Positions 36,859-48,300 of a stretch of DNA of 64,000 bases are shown one piece after another (positions within the stretch are counted from its first letter, which is position 1; each line of letters starts with the position of its first letter). The notes below the pieces were generated by a model. That model was not told the DNA's origin. It made no database searches and was given only the letters and a program-made list of their open reading frames with translations. The position numbers and the translations under genes were made by a program. This stretch comes from Pelecanus crispus. Lineage: Eukaryota > Chordata > Aves > Pelecaniformes > Pelecanidae. Location of the stretch: assembly GCF_030463565.1 (NCBI RefSeq), contig NC_134648.1, positions 13,433,806-13,497,805 on the forward strand, read 5' to 3'.

Positions 36859-37917
36859 CACAAGCGTACATAGCTACTGTGTATGGCTTGTTTGTGCAGC
36901 AATACCTGTACTGATGTTACAAGCCTCTGAAAATGAGTGATGCAAGAGCATGTAATTATAGGTAGATCAAATTTATTTACACTATAGGGGAATAAAGGTT
37001 TATTAAGTTTGTTGATCCCCCACCAATTGGTATTTATGACTGTTTAGAAGTATGCTTTAAGAGAGGTCTCATTTAGCATAAATGAACATCAAAATGCTGC
37101 ACAAAACCATAAGAAATATTCTAAGTTCTCTCGCAAACAAGACAGGACTATCATACAAAGTAAAAACTTAAAGATATTCCAGTCTATCAATTTCTACTGA
37201 TGAGAACTGCATATTCAGAGAATAAAGTTACCTAAACCAAGCCTCTGAATTTCACTGTCACATATGAAGAGCACCAAGACCTCTTACAAATAAAAATACT
37301 TAGCAGTTTTTATTTGCTAATTGCAAAGTTAACTTTTATGATAGTCCATTCAATTCACATACAGCTTCTCTGACAGTCACCTGCGACTTTAATACAGCAA
37401 TGTAAGAGCTTCCCCAATGGGCTAATCTACTAAGCCTTTATTACTTTTACTGTATATCTCTTCCTTACATGAAGTGGAATACAAATGCATACATATTTTG
37501 CATCCATGCCACAGAACATGCTGTTCTTGCATTCCCTGGACTATTCCAATTCCTCCCACTGCTTTCTTCCCAACTTCTAACCAAGCAGTTCTCTTCCCAT
37601 TCCATGAGTTTTCCTCCTTACCTCAGACCCAGGTCTTTCTTCACATAGTTTCATCTAGTCCTCCATCTTCACAGTCATGGGTTCCACTTGAAATCTTCCA
37701 GCGGCTTCGTCTTTCCAACATGCAGTACCATTTCTGAAGCTGTAGAGACAGACTGCTATAGATACTAACGCACAGACTGTGGTGCTTCTCTCCTAACGTA
37801 ACTATCAGTGAGTATGTTATCTCAGTCCCACTCTCATGAGAGGAAACCACAAGCATTACGCAGGAGCAGGAAGCAGATCTAATCAGGACTTGTCATTGTG
37901 TATTCCTGACTCAATAT
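36859..37917. other. intergenic, downstream of the WEE1 3' end
   Basis: AT-rich. Apart from the exon-like piece at 37622-37739, nothing is recognised. Confidence 0.5.
37622..37739 (-). pseudogene. unrecognised exon-like segment with stops near its 3' end
   Basis: A 118-nt minus-strand segment has a strong acceptor (GTCTGTCTCTACAG) and a consensus donor (CTGAG followed by GTAAGG). The frame reads LQKWYCMLERRSRWKISSGT, then HDCEDGGLDETM, a TGA, RKTWV and a second TGA just before the donor. I cannot assign a family. It may be the most upstream surviving piece of a decayed minus-strand gene in this interval, or a chance signal. Confidence 0.3.
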
Positions 37918-39197
37918 TTTATTTCCACAACTATAGAGTTAAATAAGTGTTAGACAATATTAAACAAAGTTTTTAACTTTAATATTCAAATTCAACACTA
38001 GTAAGAACAAATAGAGCACAAATGGGAAACATTGTTTAAACTAAAATTAATGAAGAGATAAGCCAGTAATTAGAACAGTTCTATTTTTTAGCAACATCTG
38101 TCAGCCTATGTCCAACATCAGTACAGGTTCTGACAGCCACATTCTGTTCATTTTGGAACTTAAAACTGAATACCTAAGGTTTGCCTGTTGGCACCTCAGA
38201 CTGCAGTTTCGGTATAGTATACTGTAAGTACGATCAAATTTATGTACATAAACAATTAAGAACAACCTGAACACTTACACTAAACAATTATTTACAAGTA
38301 TTCCAACATTAAAAAAAAAATACAATAGCCTCAAGAATGGACAACTGAAGAGAATACCAACATTTAGAGAACCTTATTAGAAAGAACTACAAAACATCAA
38401 TAGCCAAGACATTAACAATTGCACTACACTAATACAGAGTCCAAATATTAAATTGGTGCATTATTTCACAATGCACTAGCTTCAAGAGAAAAATGCTGCC
38501 TTCACTAAAATGCAGCTTAGATTTGTTTCACGTAATTGTTTTAACAAGAAGCCTATTAACACAATAATGATTGTTTTAATGCTACAGTTTACAGCGAGGA
38601 CAACAAACTAAAAATAGCAGCAGTTCCACATGGCACTTAATTCCACAGGTTTCTAAGCTGTGGTTTATGCAATGCCTACAAAGTGCTCCCAGTTGAATAT
38701 ACAAATAAAATTCACAATAAAGGTCTACCTGGCATCAGGTACATTGAGTGTAGGTGGCCTTAAAGCCTGTCTTTCAAAATTTATTCCCCTCTGCTCCAAA
38801 AAAAAAAAATCAGTAACTGTCAAAGCAAGGCCCCCTCCCTCCGTCTTAAAGATCATTAGGGATATTACTTCTTATTACAATGCCGTAACACTACAAAGCA
38901 GCACACCACTATAGTGGTTAACCCTGGGACGATGTAACATCTAACAGTGTAACTGAAAGGCTTATGGATTAACATCCAGGATCCTCCATAGACAAGATAG
39001 TAACGGAGTCCATTAACTCAAATGGTTAATACAGCTAATCAGCCGTATTGTACAAGTAAAAACCCAGAAGCAATTCCTGTAAAACTTGTGACACTGACAC
39101 AGGACGAGAAACCAGGAATTGAATGCTTTCAATTCCTTAGGCTTCAGTCTGGCAGAGATGCTATAGCCATCCTCAGTAGTTCGTTTAGACTTCATAG
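37918..39197 (-). other. WEE1: probable WEE1 3' untranslated region
   Basis: AT-rich sequence follows the WEE1 stop. Minus-strand AATAAA signals lie at 38785-38780 (about 415 nt after the stop) and 37923-37918 (about 1.28 kb after). The second would give a 3' UTR of about the size I would expect for WEE1, but the true end cannot be fixed from sequence alone. Confidence 0.45.
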
Positions 39198-39348
39198 TTA
39201 GTATATAGTAAGACTAACTGAGCGGTTCATTTTCTTTCCAATGAGTCGAGATGGTCTGTTTTGTGTCGTAGATCTAGTTGTCATTCTGTCAGTGAACAGT
39301 GCTCGCTCCTCAGCTGCGGCCTTTGCCATCTGTGCCTTCTTCAGCTCT
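39198..39348 (-). CDS. WEE1: WEE1 coding exon 11 and stop
   Basis: 151 nt. [20 protein letters not shown] through [12 protein letters not shown] and TAA at 39200-39198. The acceptor is TCTTGCAG. Confidence 0.98.
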
Positions 39349-42300
39349 CTGCAAGACATCAAGAGAGTCATGCTTATGCAAGGGTATCAGTAAGGACTAC
39401 AGGCATATCACAGCAAAAGCGTTTCAAATGAATTACAGCGGTTCGGAACTTAAGACTTGCCGTCAATTTAGGTCACTAAGACCATTATCACTCACGCCCA
39501 CCTGTTTACAACCCAGAGGACAGTGATGTTCATTACTTGTCCAGATGTTCTCTCTTTTGAACAACAAGGGAAGGAAATGACAAATTCACACAACTCGGTC
39601 AGATTTTGAAATCCAGCCTTTTATAAGCAGCTCCACACATCAATTACCAGAACACAGTAGGATGCTGTTTACTTTGTAGTACAAGCCATATGATAAATCA
39701 CTGAAGAGCTAGTTACTGAGGTTTGCCCAAGTGAGGCATTCATCCACAACTGAACTTCTGCAGAAGATTCAGACAGACACACGCTTAGGTGAACATAGAT
39801 GAACGTAACTAGCAAAAGACAACTCGGGAACCATCCTTTTCCTTTTGCATACCCACGTCAAAAGCTTATCACCACCTAAATCTTTTTTGCCCAACATAAA
39901 AATTTGAGCCCCAAACCGCAAGGCTGAGTCACTGAAGGTAGCACAGACCACTGTCCCTGTGCAACATTCTGTCAACTATTCTGTTTCAGAGAATTACCAA
40001 TACTCAGTCTGAGGATGAAGTTAAATAAAAAACTCAGGATAAAACTATGAAATAGTCTGTCTAAAGAACAAAGTTACCTTTATCAAGGGTTTCCCCACAC
40101 ACCCCTTTTCTCCTTTCCTTAAATGCTGACATACGGCTAAGTGTAAGGATTCCCCCCCATACTCTTTTCCTTCCCCTATCCCAAACTATCCCTCAAAGAG
40201 TTTTCTCTACCGTAAGAACTAGCATTTGTAATCTCACTTCACCTCTGGACTCCAAAGCAAATTTTACAAGCTTGCTGCATTATTGGTGTAGGTGTATTTA
40301 GTTTTAAGTTACATGTGTTAGTTTAATAAGCTACTCCCATTCTTGTAAGCCAGAGTATTACTCATTAACACCCATGCCCCATCTAATCCTCCCCACATTA
40401 TCACTGTGTCAGTTCACTGCAAGAGAATGCAATCAATTTTTAGTCATCTTCCCTAACAACTGAATGTCAGTCACAAATGCACACACACGTATGCACCCAC
40501 CCACCGCACCATTACCAGGAAATTAATTTTTATAATGTACTTCCATTCTTCCCTAGAAGTCTAATCTTGAATTCTTCCTTCCTCTGAAGGAGACAACACA
40601 GTAGAAGAGCTGACCTTCCTTACAAGGATTCCTTTCACGGATGATAACTTACATACACAAGTGGTATCTTAAATGGGTCAAATGCAGGAGCGTTAAAAAA
40701 AACAAAATAAAACAAAATAAACGAAGAATACCTACCTGAACTATTTTATGGAACACCATCCCATGCAATGTTAAAAATTACTGTGGATAAGTGTTCTTTT
40801 TAAATCATTCTTGGATTTACAGTTATTTTATAAAGATGTACCCTACTTGTTGCCAGGCCAGAAGTAGTCTTCACAAATATTAGCTTTGCCAACTTCCCCT
40901 TTCACATGATAAAAAAAAATGTTGTCTTTATACAAGCAAGCAAGTCACCTCAGCAAATCTGTCCTGGAATAATCTGCACAAACTGTCCAATTATTCTTTC
41001 TGCAATCAGTGCAATTCGTAAGATTATAAAGATAACCATCTAAAATGGCAAGTCTGGCTGCATTCAGACTGTAGCAATGGCAAGATAAGCAGATAGCAAC
41101 GGAGAGAATCCAAACGTGAAGTCAACAACTTCATTCAAAATGAGCCAGTCAGAAAGTACTCTGGTACTTTGGTGTTCCATATTCCCCCATAAAAGCCTGC
41201 CTATAATATGTGTAAAGTTACCTGCAGTGAAAGATTCAGATGATTGCTTCTTAACTTACTAACTCTTTCTCTGAAACTTACGCAGAAATCAGACTTTCCT
41301 AAAGGGAATCTCTTCTTCAAAGCTTTAATCCAGAGTTGAGTGTTTGAACAAAGGGTAGGACAAGATGACCTCCCAATACAAATGGTTCTCTGGTAACCTA
41401 CTAACACTGCTGTGTAAAAGTCAAATTAGTCCAAAAACATTCCTTATGTGCCATTTCATCTAAGTTCAAAACAGCTCATTTAAGTCACATTTACCAACAT
41501 GTTTCAATGTACAGATGACCCAGGGAAGACACAGACTCAAATAATATAGATGTAAGCTACACTATACAAATCACAAAAGTATGCGTTATGCTTGAAACTT
41601 TTTTTTTAAAAAAACTGTCATGTTTTGTATGCCTTGAATACTAATAGCGTACTTGACAATCCCTTAGAGTGTTCAAGAAGTTCCTTCTATGGGGAAAGCT
41701 CCTTTTAAAGTTGCATAACCCACTTTGTACTCTCATGTATGTACATGCATACAGATTTGTGGACCTCATGCAGAAACAAGGACAGTCCCGTTTTATCATC
41801 ACTCTACTATCATATGAAAACCCATTAGAAATTAAGTTATATTTAAGGACCCCAAGGAACTACTTACTTCTGCAAGAGCGAGTTTTTGAATTTTTCAGCA
41901 TTCAGTTCTATCCGGAGCTGCTCTGCACTCTTTTTTGCAGCAGAGAGAAGCACTGAATGCTTGACTAGTGCCACAGCTGAAGGCCTTTTCTCTGGATCAG
42001 GATTAATCATAACCTTAGAAGAAAGAAAATAAGGCATTCTAGTTGAGGCCAGTAATACAGTAAATTACAGTAACCAGTAAGCCACTGGTACGAGAGTTCT
42101 TACTTTTAGTAAGTCTAGTAATTCTTGAGAAAGCACTTGTGGTATTCTAGGTAGTTTTCCTTGTCGAATTTCATGCCATTGGTCCCCATTAGTCGGAAGT
42201 GGTTCAGCCCCAGCAGCACAGACAACAGTCAGAGCAAGAGCAAAAATATCCGCTTTTGGCAAATGAGTGTAGTTCTTGAAAAAATAAAGAAAAATAAAGA

Positions 42301-45300
42301 AAAATAAATTTACTACACATGCCAACCAGTGTAAGAAGAAATCTAACAGACAGCTAAACTATTCAGCACTGCACACATCCACAATATTACATTCCCCTTT
42401 AAGTATTACCACTGTTCAAGAGAATACCATTTAGGAAGTTTCTGCTCCAGCAAGGAGGCAGCAGACAGCAACTCATTACTCTAAAGAAAACAGCATACAG
42501 ACCTAACATCACTGTTTTCCACAAACAGAACAGTTACCTCTTGTAGGACTTCATTTGCAAGAAAACGGCTATCACCTTCCTCCACTTGCGGACTAGATAC
42601 TCGAGTTACATGACCAAGGTCACCTGCAAAAAGAAAAGAAAGTTATTTTTCAGAAGACAAATAGACAATGCAATTCTTTTGAGCACAAGTATGCTGCTTC
42701 TCACCTATTTTAAATATGACTCTATCAGACGACCAGTCATCATCATCACCTTCTTCTGAAGTTGTACTCGGGACTGATGTCCTAGATATGAAAATATTAC
42801 CTGAAAAAGAGCAGAATTATTAAAAAAAACCCAAAAAAACCACAACCAAAAAAACCCAAACAAACTTCTGTCCAATTTCTACTTCATCTAGTTTCACTAC
42901 CATTTGCTTTAGCCAAACAGAAGTTGTATACATACCCAGTTCCTAGAGCAAGAAACTATGACTTACTCTGGCCCCTCTGCTGGGAAGGGAGCCAAGTGTT
43001 ATGCAAGTAGAGTCAATTACAAAAAACAGGACCCAAGATAAACTCAACAACAGTTTACCTTTGCTAGCCAATTTTGTAACTGACATCTTTGTACTCCTAT
43101 TTAGAACTTCAGTGAAGAACTTAAGAGTTAGTAAGGTGTGGCTAACTGCTAATTTTTCTACAGCAGATTAAGTTAACTGAGGAAATTGTCAATACAGAGT
43201 AAAGCAGTTTACAAACTTACTAGGTTTGATATCCATGTGTACCAGTGACATCGAATGAATGTACTTTAAACCTCGAGCCACCTGAAGTAGCAGGTCCTTC
43301 AGTTCTGGTTCAGTAAAGTAACGCATATTCCTGTAATTTTCACTTATGGCATCTGCTAAACTGCCACCTAAAACAACATTAAAGAAAACAACTAATTATT
43401 TTACATCAAACAGTTGTCAAAGTAATGACAACTTGCTTCCAAAAGCAAGTACAACTGGCTTCCAGAATTAACAGTGAATATATCACCAAGAACTTGCTGA
43501 TGATCATAGAATGGTTTGGGTTGGAAGGGACCTTTAGAGGTCATCTAGCCCACCCGGCCCCTGCAGTGAGCAGGGACAGCTTTAACTACATCAGGTTGCT
43601 CAGAGCCCCGTCCAACCTGACCTTGAGTGTTTCTAGGGATGGGGCCTCCACTGCCTCTCTGGGCAACCTGCTCCAATGCTTGACCACCCTCACTGTAAAA
43701 AATTTCTTCCTTATATCCAGTCTAAATCTGTTCTTCTTTAGTTTAAATCCATTATTCCTTGTCCTGTCACAACAGGCCTTGCTAAAAAGATTGCCCCTGT
43801 CTTTCCTATAGGCCCCCTTTAAGTACTGAAAGGCCGCAATAAGGTCTCCTCGCAGCCTTCTCTTCTCCAGGCTGAACAGCCCCAACTCTCTCAGCCTGGC
43901 CTCATAGGAGAGGTGCTCCAGCCCTCGGATCATATTTGTGGCCCTCTTCTGGACCTGCTCCCACAATTCTATGTCCTTCTCGTGCTGAGGGCTCCAGAGC
44001 TGGATGCAGTACTCCAGGTGAGGTCTCACCAGAGCAGAGCAGAGGGGCAGAATCACCTCCCTTGACCTGCTGGCCATGCTTCTTTTGATGCAGCCCAGGA
44101 TATGGTTGGCTTTCTGGGCTGCAAGCACACATTGTTGGCTCACGTCCAGCTTTTCATCAATGTGCGCTTGCAGCCCAGAAAGCCAACCGTAGGATTGATA
44201 TGTATCCTATGATACACAGAAAGTGTAAAATCTAGTGCTGTATCCCCTCTTTGTAGCCATGTAATATAATGAAATTATTTTTCTGCTGTAGTCTGTGCAA
44301 ATTACAGGATACCAACACAAGGAAAAATACCTCCCTCTCTCTTCCAAATCTCTGGCAGGGTATCAACCATAGCAAAAAGCTTCAGAAATCAGGTCCACCT
44401 CCCTTTTTAAAGGAAACTCTCTGGTAATTTTCTCTATTCCAGCTTGTACTATTGTACAGAAGAAAGAACAGTTTTGCTGCTCACAAATGCTTCACTGTAC
44501 TTCCAATGTTCCTGAACATGTAAGACACTCCCTGCAATTTTGTATAGTTTTTGCTTCATATATCTGATATGCCTTTTCCAACAAAAGGGAACATCAGACA
44601 CGTTTGAGACAAAGACAACGATGGTATGAGCTATGTGTAGGGCAACCAATTCCTAACGAGTGCTAGGGCTCTGTAGACATACCTGTGTATCTCCAAAAAT
44701 TAGATTTTTTGAAAGCAAGTTCAGAACAAGCCATAAACTTTACTTACCATTGCAATATTCATTCTGTATAAGCATATGATCGTCTTCTGCCCATGCAGAG
44801 TAATATCTTACTACATGAGAATGCTGTCCCAGAACTGCATGTGCATAGACCTCTCTTAAAGCATTTTGCCTGTTAGAGTCACAAAAAGTAACAGCACACA
44901 AGAATATTGAGGTGAAATTAGTCGAGTTTCAGCTTGATAGAAACACTTATTACAGTATCATGCCCCTCTGCCAGCTCAGGTTTCTAATTAAAGTCTTCAT
45001 AATGAGTTCTGTGGCACCTTAAGGTGGATTTATATTTATATCCAAACAGCTAAAATAATTCACATTGTATTAAAAGACTTAAGTATATAGAACATCAAAA
45101 ATCAGGTTTTGTTGTAGATAATTCGTGAGGGAGCTGCCACTTCCATTACACACTTTCCAACCAGCAGCAAGCTTTGAGAAACATCATTCAAGTTTTAGGA
45201 AAAAACTAATGATGATCATAAGCCAGGAGTATGACTGAACTCATCCTAACTTCTTATGTGTAAAGTAAGTCTGGTATGCAATTTTGAGCAACTCAGACTT

Positions 45301-48300
45301 GTGGAGTTTTATATTATAACTATTAGAACAGTGGGGGGGAAAAAAAGTCATGAATCGCAGGCTCATTCACAAATGCCAAAAAATACCCCAAAACTGACTT
45401 AAGTAATCTGCACGTCACTCAAGTTGACAAGGATGAGGACCTAATGGGGAACATTGCTTTCCTTTCATATCTCAAAGGATCATCACTGCAGTTTATTCCT
45501 ACAGCCCCTCCTGCCATTAATGCAAGTAAGCATTATTCCTACTTTCCAGATGAGAACAATCTGTTTCCACACAGACTATTGGGACAAATGCCTGCTAGGA
45601 GAAAGGCCAAGTAGCCTTTCCTCCCCAGTACTGCAGTTTTCAGAAAAAAATAAAAGATGTAAAGTGACTTCAAAATTTTATCTAGTTTACATTAAATTCA
45701 TGTATATTTATACTTTTCTCTTAAATGCCTTCTCTAGACACCAATACAAAGAGACATGGGAGGAAAAAGCACCAAGAGGTGACTTCTAATAGGAAGAAAT
45801 ACTCACTCATCCACTGAGCCAGCTAAGGGTTTCTTGGATCGCTTTATTGCATAGATACAGCCGTCAAGCCTCTTTACACATTTAAACACAGAACCAAATT
45901 CACCAGATCCAATCTTCTCCAACTCATGAAATTCGGTTGCATACCGTGACTTCATATTACTTTCTGTTATTGTTATCCTCTGCAAAGATTAGAAAGGAAG
46001 ATACTTAGATCTGCAGATACACAAACTGCCAAACTTAGTATCAAGTTCTAAAGATTTAATTACCTTAGCAGGTCTGATTGTTTCATCTTCAGGCTCTCCA
46101 TCACTTGCATCCATGTCCTCTCCACAAGAGCTGAAATTCACACCAGTTACTTTTGCAGAAGTAATATGGCTTAAGTAAACTTAAAACTGAAGTCTAGCAG
46201 CTGTTGATTTTTCTGAGATCTAATTCTCCCATTCTACCCAAGTTTAGTTTAACTAATTGAACGCTAGACATTTGTAAGCCCAAACTCATCAAATGAAGGT
46301 ACCACGCTAAAATCTTTGTCATTTCTTTCTTCATGTTTCGTACTAGTATTTAATGTGGTTTTCCCTTCTCAAGAAAAGACTGTGTGCATAGCTCATTCAG
46401 TCAGGTAAAAAGACTGTAGGACACAGCCTAGTCTATCCTCTCTGTATACTCATCAAAAGATCTGGTGCTAAATGGTTATTTCATAATATCATGCAGATAC
46501 TTTAAGAGCTATATTATGCATTACTAACAGATTTGCAAGGAAAAATACTTTCACAGAAGCAATTTGTAACAAAACTTTTGCAGATAAAAGTAGTTCTAAA
46601 GATAAGCTTAACAAAGGAAGATGCAAGTTACTCACTCATTCCAGTGCGTTCTCTTTCTCCTACGACATTTTCCTTCGGAGTTGTGAAGGAACATGGAATC
46701 AGGAGTGAAGGGATTAATGTTCACATGAGGTGTTTGTCTAATATCTTCTTCTTGCTTCTCCAATTTCCCAACATTCATAAATAGAGAGCCCCCTCGAAGT
46801 TTGACTGAGCTGGAACCTATTCCTTGTGCTTTAGAGAGCAAACTCTATTTATTAAAAAAAAAGAAGAAGAAGAAGAAGAAAAGACATTTATAGCCTCAAT
46901 ATTGCTTTAGACACAGTCAGGTCATGCTTGAAAGCCATCATTACTGTACTGTGTAATCAAAGTTAGCATGAGTTGTTCAAAATACCTGCATTTCCACCAA
47001 AAAGAATTCCAAAGAAACTACTGGGCTTTACACTCTACACAAAAACAGTTAAAGAAAACACTGAATGTTAAAGTAATTTTTAATAGGCAGGAAAGGTTAT
47101 GAGAGCAGTGTTTTTCTGTCTTTAATCATGTCATCACCTAAACTTCTTGGACAATTCTTTGTCCATGAAACGAACACATCTGAAACTCACAGACCATCCT
47201 GGGCTATTATCACCATCATTTTCACATGCAAGATATGGAAGTTAGATCAGACATAGGAAGTTATCTTCGGTGACTACAAATTTAGGTGGCAAGCTAAAAA
47301 GAAAAAGTAAATAAAAGATTTGATGCTGATGTACAGATGCCTCTTCATAAGCCTACAAAGAATTGCTCAAGAATTGACAGTACTGTTGCACCCTCAGTTT
47401 AATATCCAAAACAGATCTTTTGGGTACTAATTTGTCAGACCAGGTATTTTCCAGGCACATGACGAAGCCTCTCCCAGTCAGATAGGGAAGTTTGCACCTG
47501 AGTCTCCTGCATCCTGGTGAGGATGCCAACCACTGACCTACTGGATCACAAGCAGGAGTATTGCCTTATCCTAGCAAGGCCTTACAAAATAAAGACTTGA
47601 CATAACTAAAGCCTAAACCACCATAGGGAAGAAGGCTGATACTTGGGAATCTCAACTGCACTCCCCAAATCTGGACTAGATGAAGACCTTTAAGTAACTG
47701 CGCGTCTCAACACACATTTCAATACTTCCACTGGATACCTTAACCAACTGATTCTTCCAGATTCCAAAGACAACCTCTCCAAGATAACCCATGTAGAATT
47801 TGGGCACCTAATTTAAGACTGCCACTGAACTGCTGTGGTAAAACCTTGGTTTTAGTGTCACAATCCACAAGACTCTTGCATTTCTGAAGCATCTGCTCCT
47901 GACTCAGTACAAGATCATCACTAATTTTGCTATTTCCAAAGACGTACCACTGACTTCTACCAGTGAAACCTCATTTGAGATGGAAGCTGTAGAAAACCAA
48001 TTAACAAGGTTGCCTTCCTTGCACCTTAAGTCAGTTGTTTTCAATCTATAGTCTATAGACCCCTGGGAGATTATCCCCGGGGATTATCCCTGGATTAATT
48101 CTGAAGGAGTATGAAAAGTAATGAAGAAAGCAAGCCTATTATCACTAGATTTAAATTCACTATACGGTGTTTTACATGAGCGTTGAGTTCAAAAGTTGAA
48201 ATGCCTTGCAAACGTCTGTTATTGACAGAGTTAAGAGCTACCTATCCCTTTAAGCTTTCAAATCCATCAGTTTAACAGCATCTGCTACTCAAACAGCTTT

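Noticed and set aside
43586-44143. Long open frames at 30429-31055 and 43586-44143 as host genes
   Set aside because: These are CR1 ORF2 C-terminal sequence, repeated at several places in the window with CR1 tails attached.
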